This document shows positions 46,799 to 55,719 of a stretch of DNA of 64,000 nt, one piece after another (the first letter of the stretch is position 1; the number at the start of each line of letters is the position of its first letter). The notes beneath the pieces are model-generated. The model worked only from the letters and a program-made list of their open reading frames with translations. It was not told the origin of the DNA and made no database searches. Source of the DNA: Shewanella vesiculosa. GTDB taxonomy: Bacteria; Pseudomonadota; Gammaproteobacteria; Enterobacterales; Shewanellaceae. Both the position numbers and the translations under genes were made by a program. The DNA is taken from contig NZ_CP073588.1 in assembly GCF_021560015.1 (NCBI RefSeq), forward strand, positions 2,108,001 through 2,172,000, read 5' to 3'.

Positions 46799-49246
46799 TT
46801 AAAACCATTTTACTAATATTTGTTCGTTTTCTAATGTCGTATCACTTGCAACAACTGGCGGTGAAGTCGTTAAATCTGCAATGGTTATGTGTATCGACTG
46901 TCGTCCAACTATCCGCTGAAAACATGACAAAAATTTAGTCACTGTCCCTGTTTGCTCACAAGTAAACATTAATCCGTTTTCGTCTTCGCTTCTTAATGTC
47001 ACATAGTTAATAGTAATTTCTAATGCACCACTATTAAATCCTGCAGGCTTTCCAAAACTGGATATAACCCCTTCATAATCGCCAATTTCTGTAATTTCCC
47101 AAACTCCGCTATTCATGCTAAAAATGGCATATCCTTTTGGCTTAATCACAGCCTCTGTCGATTGTGCTAATCTTGCTTGCTTCGCCATCAATGTACCAGA
47201 GCGATAATACTGTGTGCCATGAAAATGGCTATATAGCCCATTTCCTGCAATACATAATTTACTCAAAATAGCTTTAAACCAAAGCGAATTTCCGTACCTA
47301 TTTAAATGAATTTGATCATGTAAATAATTTTTTTGGTCATAAAAATAACGATACGTATCTAGAAATATTACATCTAATTCTGTTCCAAGCCTTTTTTCTG
47401 CCTCTACCATTTCACGCATTGTAAATCCATTAAATCTAACGTTGTCAGGATAATGGTTTGGTAACAGTGCAGGATTTCCCGGAGTGCTATTCATTAAGAT
47501 AATTTGCACATTAGGATTATCAGCTTTGGCGTTTAGTATTATGCTTCGTAAGTTGTATATATGCTCATCTAACGTGAGCATTAACCGATCATTGGCGCCT
47601 AACTGCATAATCAATATATCTGGTGCATACTGACCTATTCTGACTTGATATTCTTCCAGAATATCAGCTGATGTGGCACCGCCTTTCCCTGTGAGTTTGA
47701 TGTTAGTTTGTTTTGTACCGACCGCATTAACAAAAAAATATCCGCTCTCTCCAACTATAGGGCTGTCATCAATATTTCTGAAGTTTTTAAACGACACTTT
47801 TATTGGTTTGTCACTTTTAGAATATTTTGAGAGAACCAGCTCAAATGGAGCAAATTTTTTAAACTCGCTTTTATCTCCAATAGTCAACGTGCTTGCAAAT
47901 GCTGCTCCCGTTCCTTCATCGCAATACACATCAAACTTAAACTGATCTCCCTCCTCATTGTGCATCATGTAAATAACTGTTTTTGTTGATTGGATATTAG
48001 CAGAACGAACCATGAAGCTAATAACGTCATCTTGCGTTCTTGCTTTAAGTTTTGTGACCCTACCGTTAAACGGTGATTTGAACGATGACTCTGATGCTTT
48101 ATTTATCTGTGGGTTACCATGCTCAGCTGTAAAGCTAATATTGTCGCCATACACAAACCATCTGTCGCAAGTGTGTATATAGTCACGCAGCATGAAAGAC
48201 CACGATCTTATCCCTGGATAACAATCATAGGCATTAAGTTCATAAGCAAAGTTATAACCATAATTATTAAACGAAAGAGAATCTCCAGTGATTACCACTG
48301 TATTGCCGTGTTCTTCCAGCTTAGCCGATATATCTGAAGCTTTTACCTGATAAAACTCATCTTTAATAGGTACAGCTTTAACTTCATTTATTGTTGAAAC
48401 TATATCGCTGATCCCTCGTAAATCCTCAACTACATCAGCAGCAGTAATTCGCGCTAACTTAAACACATAATGTGGCTTACCATTTACATCAATGTAATCG
48501 TCCATCTCGCCGTTAGTCACGGTAAATGCTGTCTTTGGAGCCCATTTACTTGACGCATCACCATCAAACCATGCATCGACGTAAACAAATTGAGGATAAG
48601 ATTGTAGGGTTAAAATATGGTCTTGTTTCAATTCAACACGCAGGCCAGATACATAACCCGCACCAGGCGTGACTTTAAATGTGTTGGTAGTTGAGCGAGG
48701 TACGACTTTAAAACCGTCACCAATAAACCAATCTTTGCCGTTCATGTCGGCAGCTAATTGACGGGTTAACTCGTCCATGCCACTTAAACGCGCGGTAAAA
48801 TCTAACTGCCATGTTTCAGGCTGTACCGTAATACCCGCTAAGTCAGCAATGCCTGAATATTCAATACCAAAGTTACGATTTAACGTATTACCTGCAGTAC
48901 CTGGCACGGTAATCGTTTTGCTCACATTTGGAATATGGCTTACCGCAATGAGAGTTTGGTTTGCAGATGAATATAGCCCTACCCAGTTAAAGTCAAATGG
49001 ACCGGTTACGCTATCAAGCACCGTTGAGTAAACAACAACGTTATCGTTGATGCGGCCAACTTGCTGCACAATTTGCTGGTGCACTCTTTGGGCCACCGGT
49101 GGTAAACCTTCGTTGCGGTCAATAGTGGCATTTGGATCTTGCCCTGGCACATTGGCAAAAATGAACGTATCGATATCGAGTTGTTCATTGTTCTGTGCTT
49201 TAAGTGCAAATAAACGTTCGCCTGCAATGGTAATTACTTGTGCCAT
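46799..49246 (-). CDS. Tail fibre with SGNH/GDSL-hydrolase domain
   Basis: A protein of 815 residues. The N-terminal ~280 residues are a tail-fibre attachment domain of the kind that follows gpI in P2-like tails. From about 310 to 655 lies an SGNH hydrolase: block I ITGDSLS (S323), GAND (N552) and the catalytic dyad D-Q-I-H (D644, H647). A beta insert between blocks I and III (about 380-510) may bind sugar. The domain probably deacetylates or cleaves surface polysaccharide at the receptor. The C-terminal ~140 residues look like a beta-rich knob. No separate tail-fibre chaperone gene follows. Confidence 0.88.
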   Translation of the reverse strand: MAQVITIAGERLFALKAQNNEQLDIDTFIFANVPGQDPNATIDRNEGLPPVAQRVHQQIVQQVGRINDNVVVYSTVLDSVTGPFDFNWVGLYSSANQTLIAVSHIPNVSKTITVPGTAGNTLNRNFGIEYSGIADLAGITVQPETWQLDFTARLSGMDELTRQLAADMNGKDWFIGDGFKVVPRSTTNTFKVTPGAGYVSGLRVELKQDHILTLQSYPQFVYVDAWFDGDASSKWAPKTAFTVTNGEMDDYIDVNGKPHYVFKLARITAADVVEDLRGISDIVSTINEVKAVPIKDEFYQVKASDISAKLEEHGNTVVITGDSLSFNNYGYNFAYELNAYDCYPGIRSWSFMLRDYIHTCDRWFVYGDNISFTAEHGNPQINKASESSFKSPFNGRVTKLKARTQDDVISFMVRSANIQSTKTVIYMMHNEEGDQFKFDVYCDEGTGAAFASTLTIGDKSEFKKFAPFELVLSKYSKSDKPIKVSFKNFRNIDDSPIVGESGYFFVNAVGTKQTNIKLTGKGGATSADILEEYQVRIGQYAPDILIMQLGANDRLMLTLDEHIYNLRSIILNAKADNPNVQIILMNSTPGNPALLPNHYPDNVRFNGFTMREMVEAEKRLGTELDVIFLDTYRYFYDQKNYLHDQIHLNRYGNSLWFKAILSKLCIAGNGLYSHFHGTQYYRSGTLMAKQARLAQSTEAVIKPKGYAIFSMNSGVWEITEIGDYEGVISSFGKPAGFNSGALEITINYVTLRSEDENGLMFTCEQTGTVTKFLSCFQRIVGRQSIHITIADLTTSPPVVASDTTLENEQILVKWF

Positions 49247-49269
49247 GGTATTTAGTCCTCTGTTCTCTA

Positions 49270-49896
49270 TTAGAGCTGTTTTATTTTTGCAACTAGGAAG
49301 CTAGATTCGCTGTCCATCATCATCAGTCTTTTTGCAGGCAACAAATTGGTATTCACCGTGGCCATGCTTATATCGTTATGGTTATCAAAGTTTTTAGGTG
49401 GCGACATCACAGCCATTTTGGCAATAGTGGTGTACTGGTATCGTCGAGTTGTGCGGCCATATTGGCGGCAGATGTAATTAATCAGGTTTTGACGATCACC
49501 AAAATCGACATCTAATAACTGCAAGTCGACGACATCCCAATCCGTTTCACTGACTCGCTCATCAATATTGACCCAAGGCATGCCTAATTTTTCAAACATA
49601 TCCAGCCAGCCTGTTTTGCTGCCTGCACCCTTAGCAAATGGCAATGCGTACTTAACACGAATGCGATACATCAACTCGGTTTCACTGGGTATCTGCTCAA
49701 TGTCGCGCTCCCATGCCAAGAGGTGCACAAATGCTAATTCGGCTGTCATTGGGTCGAGTTGTTTTGATGGGAACGCCAACATTTCGGTCAATCGCTGCCA
49801 AAACCTAACGGCACCTTTACGCAATTTATCCAACTCACTGCCCGGCCTTGCTAACCAGTACGGCATTTTGGTAATGGCTTGCCAGTCAATGTTCAT
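49270..49896 (-). CDS. Phage tail protein (gpI-like)
   Basis: A protein of 208 residues with W-x-x-I/L-x-x-M-P-Y-W type opening (NIDWQAITKMPYWLARPGSELDKL) and LAFVHLLAWERDIEQIPSETELMYRIRVKYALPFAKGAGSKTGWLDMFEKLG. This is the baseplate wedge gpI-type found between gpJ and the fibre. Its end overlaps the baseplate J gene by one base. Confidence 0.75.
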   Translation of the reverse strand: MNIDWQAITKMPYWLARPGSELDKLRKGAVRFWQRLTEMLAFPSKQLDPMTAELAFVHLLAWERDIEQIPSETELMYRIRVKYALPFAKGAGSKTGWLDMFEKLGMPWVNIDERVSETDWDVVDLQLLDVDFGDRQNLINYICRQYGRTTRRYQYTTIAKMAVMSPPKNFDNHNDISMATVNTNLLPAKRLMMMDSESSFLVAKIKQL

Positions 49897-51095
49897 TACG
49901 CGTTACCGTTTTCAATAGTAAGTGCGGTTAAGCGCGGCACATTATTACCACTGGTAATATCTGTTTGATGCCAGTTAAGCGACTCCAACCCAGTGAACTC
50001 TTTGTGTAGCTCTTGGCTTAAACGACTAAAGCTAAAGCGGGTTGCGGGTTCTGTTCTGGTGGCGGTGTAGTTGGTGTTTTCACGAAATGCACAGCGAATA
50101 AAGTCTTCAATGCCATTAAGCAAGGTGATCACTTCTGCTGTTAATAATTTAGGATCAGGGTATACCGTTACACCTATGTTGGTATCAACACCTGGCAACG
50201 GCAAAATCAATAAGTCATCCCCGTGGCCATGGTAGCCTTTGTCCATCACATATTGATTTAAGTCGGTAATGAGCTCGCTTGATGGTTCACCGGTATCAAG
50301 CAAAATATACGCATTTGCAGTGCCCGGACCGCGTGGTGCATCGTGTTCAAAAAATATATTGTCGGCGTCTAGTCCTGCGCGTTCGGTAAGCATGGCGCGA
50401 TAAACTGCATCAATATGCCAAGGTGCAGCGGCGGTAAATGCGTTACGGGTGCGTAGTTTTAAATCATCATTACTTTCAGCATCGGCACCTAATACGTCTA
50501 TCCAGTCAGCATCATTGCTCACACTACCAATGCCGGTTACTGACTCAGGTAAAACATGGTAATAACCTGCACCTAGGTTGTATGCTGCGCCTGCTTTTTC
50601 TGCAATAACGGGCACTAATACGCTTAAGCTGTTTTGTAGCAAAATCACATCATCAGTGGTTATCACACGGTAAACAATGCCTTTAATGGCATCGGTTTGA
50701 ATAACGGTTTCGGCAGGTATTAACAAACTAGGACCACTTGCTGCAGCGCGATTAAAGCGCACTTTACCCTTGGCAAATTCGTCTTCTTTGCGGGTTAAGT
50801 CGTGTTCCCATGCTTTGGCTTCTATAAACGAATCGTCGTTTGCCGTTAGCAAAAACAAATTTGGTAGTATTGCATCAATAAGTACCTTGTTAACAATCCA
50901 CGTTGCAGGTTTGGCAACAATGGCTGAGATCACACGCCAAAACGGTGAATAAGGTGAGTCGTTGGCAATAATACTGCCCTCGGCTTCTACATCTTGTTTA
51001 AACAAGGCTTTCCAGCCGTCTTCGGTGGTTGGTATACCTGCTGCTTCAACAATTTTGGCAAAGTCGATGTTAGGTACGTCTATTTTGTCAGCCAT
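49896..51095 (-). CDS. Baseplate J/gp47 family protein
   Basis: A 399-residue baseplate wedge protein. Typical features are the early helix-rich part (FWRVISAIVAKPATWIVNKVLIDAILPNLFLLTANDDSFIEAKAWEHDLTRK), the segment RFNRAAASGPSLLIPAETVIQTD, then VPVIAEKAGAAYNLGAGYYHVLPESVTGI and the acidic LRTRNAFTAAAPWHIDAVYRAM. Complete and in the usual order between the DUF2590 protein and gpI. Confidence 0.88.
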   Translation of the reverse strand: MADKIDVPNIDFAKIVEAAGIPTTEDGWKALFKQDVEAEGSIIANDSPYSPFWRVISAIVAKPATWIVNKVLIDAILPNLFLLTANDDSFIEAKAWEHDLTRKEDEFAKGKVRFNRAAASGPSLLIPAETVIQTDAIKGIVYRVITTDDVILLQNSLSVLVPVIAEKAGAAYNLGAGYYHVLPESVTGIGSVSNDADWIDVLGADAESNDDLKLRTRNAFTAAAPWHIDAVYRAMLTERAGLDADNIFFEHDAPRGPGTANAYILLDTGEPSSELITDLNQYVMDKGYHGHGDDLLILPLPGVDTNIGVTVYPDPKLLTAEVITLLNGIEDFIRCAFRENTNYTATRTEPATRFSFSRLSQELHKEFTGLESLNWHQTDITSGNNVPRLTALTIENGNA

Positions 51096-51431
51096 TTAAA
51101 GCGCTCCGCCTGATGTAATTTGTGAAGAAACAGCGCCAAAGTTAATGGTGTCGGCATATACCCACCATTGACCTGATGACACTTGCTCAACGCGCACTGT
51201 GCCAGGCATGATGCGAATATCATCTTCAACCAATAACTTGATTTTTATTTGGGTGTCAGCCGTTACACCTGTTCCGCGATCACTCACTAAAAGATGTGCT
51301 AAGCCGGTGTCTAAAATGGCATGCACTATGTCTTGGGCTATTACAGCTCTGTCAGTTAAGTAAGTTGGCGTTAATCCGGCATCTAGCACCACGTCACCAT
51401 TATTAATGTGTAAATCAATAAATAGACTCAT
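51096..51431 (-). CDS. DUF2590 family phage protein
   Basis: A protein of 111 residues (MSLFIDLHINNGDVVLDAGLTPTYLTDRAVIAQDIVHAILDTGLAHLLV). Found between tape measure and baseplate J in HP1/K139-like phages and probably the gpW/gp25-like baseplate position. The function is not established. It overlaps the tape-measure stop by 4 bp. Confidence 0.75.
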   Translation of the reverse strand: MSLFIDLHINNGDVVLDAGLTPTYLTDRAVIAQDIVHAILDTGLAHLLVSDRGTGVTADTQIKIKLLVEDDIRIMPGTVRVEQVSSGQWWVYADTINFGAVSSQITSGGAL

Positions 51432-53179
51432 GCGTGCATCTCCAAGTAAGCTGGAATATTCACGTTATCGCCTTTTGCTGGGTACACGTTTACTGTGCCT
51501 ACGGTGGTTGATTTTTGTTGGTTGGCCGTTGATAGGCTTTGGGTAATACCACCACGTGCAACACTGGTTTTTATTGGGGCTATTGCGGCAACGCTTGGAA
51601 TATTAGCGCTCGATATGTTGGCATCAATATCAACACCCGGGATCATGTTTAGCTTGTCGATAATCCAATTCATGGTGTCATTGAAAATGGCTTTAACTCC
51701 GCCCCACACAGTGGCGAAAATCCCTGTAATGGCATTAAGCCAACCCCAATCGCTAAATACAGCGATTAGGTCATCCCAGTAGTAAATTAATGCAGTGACA
51801 GCAGCAATGACTCCCCCAATAGCAAGAACAATCCAGCCTATTGGCGTAGAAACTAGCACCATATTGAAAGCAAACATTGCTGTTCTTAACGCAACTAAAC
51901 CTGATGACAGAACTGCGCTAATTGCTGATAAAGCCATGGCAGCAACGCCCCATGTCGTCATAATCATTTGGCCAGCACCCATGGTTAAGGTAAATAGACC
52001 ACCTGCAGCAACTAAACCTAGTATGCCTATTGCTGCATAGCCCATGTATTTAGTCAGTTCTGGGTATAGCTGAGTAAATGCCATCACATCGCGGCCCATG
52101 TCAGCAATCCAACCAACAAAGCTATTAAATGCAGGTAATACTGCGGTGCCAACGGCGGCGCGGATCACGTACCAACTTTGGGCTAGGCGTTCGCTTTGGT
52201 CTGTCATGTCTGCGGCCATAATTTCGGCTTGTTTCATGCCTTTAACTTTGCCCAAACTTTCAATTGAACCGTTTAGGCCGTTAATGTCGTTAAGTAATAA
52301 CTTAACCATTGAAACAGCTTCTTGCGAACCGAACGCGGTAGCTAAAGCGTCACCTTCAGCCACGTCGATCACGTCACCGTATTTACCTTTTATCTTATTA
52401 AGAATATCGACAATGGGTAACATGGTGCCGTTCGCGTCGGTAAATTGCAGGTTAAGCGCTTTTTGTGCTTTACCTACACCCGCTAAAAATGATCTGTATT
52501 TTGTCGCTGACTCACTGCCCTGCATGGTGGCTTGCAGTGTGCCCATAATCGCCATTTGTTCTTCAAGTGGTGCAAGCCCTGCTGAGGCACCTAGTGCACC
52601 AAAGGCGTCAGCCATTTTTTTACCGTCAGTTTTAAAGGCTTTTACCGCCGTTGCTGTCATGCCTGTTAAGCGTTCAACCCATGCACCTTTACCCATTTGC
52701 ATGGCATCATTTTTAAAGATGCCGTACATGGTACCCATATAACTGGTTACCGTTGCCGCATCGGCTTTAGTCGCTGCGGCCAATACGTTACTGGATAATG
52801 TAAACGCGGATAAATCGGCGTCATTTAACCCGGCAATAGCCGATTGAATGTCATAGCTAGACTTAACAAACTCAGTGGCCGACTTACCGTATTTAAGCGC
52901 GTACTTGTATGACGTATAAGTGAGCATTTTCAATGCTGACTCTCGCACACCCAAGGATTTAACCTCACCCAGTGCACGGTCCATTTCAATGGCTGGCATT
53001 AGTGCTTTTTGCAGTGCATACCCACTGGCCGCAATGCCACCAATGCCCGAGGCCATTTTCATGGTTCCGGTTTGGTAGTTGGACGCTAGGCCATTAAATT
53101 GCTGGCTGATTTTGGCAATCGGCTTAGTAATTTGGTCTATTAATCCAACGGTAAACATTAACGGTGCGGGTAAGCTCAT
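51428..53179 (-). CDS. Tail tape measure protein
   Basis: A protein of 583 residues that sets tail length. The N-terminal ~330 residues are helical with the core region of the family (LPAIEMDRALGEVKSLGV-like ALMPAIEMDRALGEVKSLGVRESALKML; SYDIQSAIAGLNDADLSAF; AFGALGASAGLAPLEEQMAIMGTLQATMQGSE). Two hydrophobic blocks follow at about 395-420 and 440-490 (YAAIGILGLVAAGGLFTLTMG, LVSTPIGWIVLAIGGVIAAVTALIYY), then a C-terminal part. It is placed straight after the assembly chaperone frames, as expected. Confidence 0.87.
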   Translation of the reverse strand: MSLPAPLMFTVGLIDQITKPIAKISQQFNGLASNYQTGTMKMASGIGGIAASGYALQKALMPAIEMDRALGEVKSLGVRESALKMLTYTSYKYALKYGKSATEFVKSSYDIQSAIAGLNDADLSAFTLSSNVLAAATKADAATVTSYMGTMYGIFKNDAMQMGKGAWVERLTGMTATAVKAFKTDGKKMADAFGALGASAGLAPLEEQMAIMGTLQATMQGSESATKYRSFLAGVGKAQKALNLQFTDANGTMLPIVDILNKIKGKYGDVIDVAEGDALATAFGSQEAVSMVKLLLNDINGLNGSIESLGKVKGMKQAEIMAADMTDQSERLAQSWYVIRAAVGTAVLPAFNSFVGWIADMGRDVMAFTQLYPELTKYMGYAAIGILGLVAAGGLFTLTMGAGQMIMTTWGVAAMALSAISAVLSSGLVALRTAMFAFNMVLVSTPIGWIVLAIGGVIAAVTALIYYWDDLIAVFSDWGWLNAITGIFATVWGGVKAIFNDTMNWIIDKLNMIPGVDIDANISSANIPSVAAIAPIKTSVARGGITQSLSTANQQKSTTVGTVNVYPAKGDNVNIPAYLEMHA

Positions 53180-53199
53180 GCTATTCCTTTCTACCTGTT

Positions 53200-53654
53200 T
53201 TACTTACCACCAAACGCCTTACATACGGCGTTGGTGACAATGGCTTCTAAATCTTCGCGCTGTCGTTTAAACAGCCATGCTGCTCTTGCTAAACTTCGCG
53301 GTTCATCATCTTCTGTGGGCAATAAATGCCGACGTAAAATCATGAATTGCTCTAGCTGATTTGAATCAATAGAATCAATCAGCCCATCTATTTTTTTACG
53401 GCAATGTCCAACACTGGTGAAAACTCAGATTTTAGTGCTCCAGCAATCTGCAGTTCTGCACCTGGCGCTTCATCAAGCACTTTTCTAAATGCTTCTTTTT
53501 GGTCGCTTTCAATCGCACGCATAACAAGGTTGTGTGATGCAGCAGTCATTGAGCTACCACGAGCAACACTGTCAATAAAATCACTGTGGTCTTGTACTGC
53601 TACGTTGAAGCTAAAGTCAGTACCTGCGATGGTTAAAATAATTGTCTTTTTCAT
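53200..53654 (-). CDS. Tail assembly chaperone extended by -1 frameshift (G-GT type)
   Basis: The 88-residue upstream frame (53388-53654) ends GTA AAA AAA TAG. The heptamer A-AAA-AAA is in the right phase for -1 slippage, giving IDGLIDSIDSNQLEQFMILRRHLLPTED... to the stop at 53200-53202: a product of about 151 residues. Two nested frames directly upstream of the tape measure gene are the signature of lambda gpG/gpGT-type chaperones. The extension has no start codon or ribosome site of its own. This site needs -1, while all ten suspected sequence errors in the window need the opposite correction, so it is likely genuine. Confidence 0.8.
53388..53654 (-). CDS. Tail assembly chaperone, short (zero-frame) product
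   Basis: A protein of 88 residues (TIAGTDFSFNVAVQDHSDFIDSVARGSSMTAASHNLVMRAIESDQKEAFRKVLDEAPGAEL). It is acidic and mixed alpha/beta, as expected for the gpG-like product made without frameshifting. It follows the small TM protein gene with a 4-bp overlap. Confidence 0.8.
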   Translation of the reverse strand: MKKTIILTIAGTDFSFNVAVQDHSDFIDSVARGSSMTAASHNLVMRAIESDQKEAFRKVLDEAPGAELQIAGALKSEFSPVLDIAVKK

Positions 53655-53911
53655 GCTGCTTTGTCCTTGTTAGTGAGTAATTGTTTTAGGTTGTCGAATC
53701 CGGCTTGCATCTGGCGTTCCATTCGGTCACCAAGATCTTTCACGTCATTTTTAGTGGCGTAGTTTTCGGCAACATGGGTTTTATGGTTGCTCAGTTCTGT
53801 GCTGGTCTTGTGGGCCACACTGTTTAAATAGGCAATTAACGGCACGGCAATAGTGAGTAACACGCCAACAATGCCTATGATCACAACAAGCCAACTGGTT
53901 AAACTCTCCAT
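53651..53911 (-). CDS. Small single-TM phage protein with coiled coil
   Basis: A protein of 86 residues: one N-terminal TM helix (WLVVIIGIVGVLLTIAVPLIAYLN) then a charged helix with heptads (ATKNDVKDLGDRMERQMQAGFDNLKQLL). It is encoded in the lysis block between holin and chaperone, so an accessory lysis role (XhlA- or spanin-like) is possible. Confidence 0.65.
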   Translation of the reverse strand: MESLTSWLVVIIGIVGVLLTIAVPLIAYLNSVAHKTSTELSNHKTHVAENYATKNDVKDLGDRMERQMQAGFDNLKQLLTNKDKAA

Positions 53912-54477
53912 TAGCTCGACTCCTTGTTGTTAACTATTTGCATGGGGTTTTGCTTCAGTAGTCCCATCATCTTGTCTTTGTCGCTAGACTCTTTGGTTGA
54001 GCTCACCCAGTACGTCACCGCTCCCGCTACTAAGGTGAATAAATTACCCACCAAATACACAATCAAATCTCGGTTACCTTCAATCACTGGTCCGTAAAAT
54101 AACGCCCATAACACGGCAGCAAATAACCCAAGCAGCACAAGTGTTAATGTGGCTGGCATCCAATGGTCTTTGTGTTCTCTTCTGGCATTTTGACGATCGG
54201 CTAAATCTGCTTTGTATTCATCTAATGCAATGCGTTGTAGCTCAATGTTGGCTTGGCGAATTTGCTCACGTTCTTGTGCTGCCCACTCTTGCAGTTTTAA
54301 CGCTGCATTTGGGTCATTACGCAAAGCTGCTTGCACGGCTTCTGGGGTATTTTCGGTACCCAATGCACCCGCAATTTGACTGCCAATACTGACAGCCAAA
54401 CCAATAGGGCCACCCAGTAATGGGGCGACTGCTCCGGCTATTGTGCCAACGGTTCCGCTAATTGATTTCCAGTCCAT
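53911..54477 (-). CDS. Phage holin (3TM type)
   Basis: A protein of 188 residues. It has a hydrophobic Gly/Ala-rich N-terminal segment (GTIAGAVAPLLGGPIGLAVSIGSQIAGALG), a charged central helix (KLQEWAAQEREQIRQANIELQRIALDEYKADLADRQNARR), then two TM helices (ATLTLVLLGLFAAVLWALFYG, LIVYLVGNLFTLVAGAVTYWV). This is the Holin_3TMs layout. It makes pores for the muralytic enzyme encoded just upstream. Confidence 0.82.
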   Translation of the reverse strand: MDWKSISGTVGTIAGAVAPLLGGPIGLAVSIGSQIAGALGTENTPEAVQAALRNDPNAALKLQEWAAQEREQIRQANIELQRIALDEYKADLADRQNARREHKDHWMPATLTLVLLGLFAAVLWALFYGPVIEGNRDLIVYLVGNLFTLVAGAVTYWVSSTKESSDKDKMMGLLKQNPMQIVNNKESS

Positions 54478-54478
54478 G

Positions 54479-55033
54479 TTACATTCCCGCCATGTCTAAA
54501 TAGTTCGCTTCACGATTTCGTCGGCTGTGGTAGCGGTCGCCAAAATCACGTAATTCGATAGCCATTTGCTGCCAGTTCTGTTGCGTAGCGGCTCTCCAAA
54601 AGTTAGGGCAGCGACGCGCTAAATTGCCGTATTGAAACGCCACTGACGCTATTACGGTTTGCTGTTGCTCTTTTAGTTGGTCAAAAGGCAATGCAGAATC
54701 TCGGTTGTATCTATGCTGCAGCTGTTGAAGCAATTGACTTTTTACACATAGGTCAATCATGTGTGCTTCATCTGCTGTGATTGATAGCGGCGCAGCATGT
54801 AAGGCTTGCACCGCCGATTGTTGAGTTAATCCACAATATTTAGCTAACTTCTGCACTAATGATTGTGGTAAAAACTTTTGCAAATCATCAGTTGAGCGCT
54901 GGCCAAGATCAAAGCCAGTGGCAATAGTGACGCCCGATTTTGAATACACAGGATCCGGCACGTATCCTGTGCATGTTGGGCCGCCTTCTAATCCAGAAAT
55001 AAAGCCAAAATTCACTTTTGTTTTATTCATCAC
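54479..55033 (-). CDS. Phage lysozyme (pesticin-type muramidase)
   Basis: A protein of 184 residues. The N-terminal part has the catalytic Glu in SGLEGG, and the core SGVTIATGFDLGQ matches the D/T active-site loop of pesticin C-terminal-like and T4-lysozyme-like muramidases. VAFQYGNLARRCPNFWRAATQQNWQQM is the typical following helix region. There is no signal peptide, so it depends on the holin. Order: zinc-finger protein, lysozyme, holin. Confidence 0.8.
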   Translation of the reverse strand: MMNKTKVNFGFISGLEGGPTCTGYVPDPVYSKSGVTIATGFDLGQRSTDDLQKFLPQSLVQKLAKYCGLTQQSAVQALHAAPLSITADEAHMIDLCVKSQLLQQLQHRYNRDSALPFDQLKEQQQTVIASVAFQYGNLARRCPNFWRAATQQNWQQMAIELRDFGDRYHSRRNREANYLDMAGM

Positions 55034-55227
55034 TTATGCTCACTTAACGTTTGGCACTCAACACACAACTGCACACCCGGTACGAACTGGCGGCGCTTTT
55101 CAGGTATTGCGATGTTGCATTCAATACACTGTGTTGCGCTTGGCCGACTCGGCGGCATGGTTCGCTTGGCTAAAAAGGCTTTTTCAAGGCGTTCTTGCTC
55201 AATGCCTGCTCTGTCGGCGTCATCCAT
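55030..55227 (-). CDS. TraR/DksA-type zinc-finger protein
   Basis: A protein of 65 residues. The zinc finger is C-x2-C...C-x2-C (QCIECNIAIPEKRRQFVPGVQLCVEC), preceded by a short helix (DRAGIEQERLEKAFLAKR). It resembles TraR/DksA-like phage proteins (P2 ORF82 group), which may bind RNA polymerase. It overlaps the lysozyme gene by 4 bp. Confidence 0.85.
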   Translation of the reverse strand: MDDADRAGIEQERLEKAFLAKRTMPPSRPSATQCIECNIAIPEKRRQFVPGVQLCVECQTLSEHK

Positions 55228-55257
55228 TCGTTATCGACTCTCTATTAACTGCTTGGC

Positions 55258-55707
55258 CTACTGCGTAATGTTTTCAATTTCGTCTGGGCGTAAATATGGC
55301 ACCCCATCGATATGCACAAAGTCAGGGTCGGTTACATCAAACGGAATTTTAAATAACGAGGCTTGACCGCCTTTTTTGTCGATATCTAAAATGTCGCTCA
55401 ACTTAATGCGGCATCCAAAGGCTTCAACTTTCATTTCATCTTTGGCCGTTTTGGCGTAAAACATGATGTCGAACGTTTTCATGCCGCGCCACGAACCGGC
55501 TGATTTGGCTGAGTTTGAAATCAGCTTGAAATTGCTGGCGTTAATGCTCAGTTCACCACTAGCCGCCACATCGCCATCGACATAACCATCTGGTACACCG
55601 CTGGTTTGGCTTACGCCACTGTTGTCGGTAATGGTTAATGTTGCCGTGTCCACTTGCAGCATGATGTCGCCCAAGTTGACGGTAAAATTCATTCCAGATA
55701 AACGCAT
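55258..55707 (-). CDS. DUF2597 phage tail tube-like protein
   Basis: A protein of 149 residues (MRLSGMNFTVNLGDIMLQVDTATLTITDNSGVSQTSGVPDGYVDGDVAASGELSI). The beta-rich pattern and the position directly after the sheath match the tail tube of HP1/K139-like phages. Complete. Confidence 0.82.
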   Translation of the reverse strand: MRLSGMNFTVNLGDIMLQVDTATLTITDNSGVSQTSGVPDGYVDGDVAASGELSINASNFKLISNSAKSAGSWRGMKTFDIMFYAKTAKDEMKVEAFGCRIKLSDILDIDKKGGQASLFKIPFDVTDPDFVHIDGVPYLRPDEIENITQ

Positions 55708-55719
55708 GTTGGCGATTCC

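Noticed and set aside
53388..53400. Tail chaperone A7 as another overcalled homopolymer
   Set aside because: Dropping one A leads to a stop after a few codons; the downstream frame needs -1 slippage.
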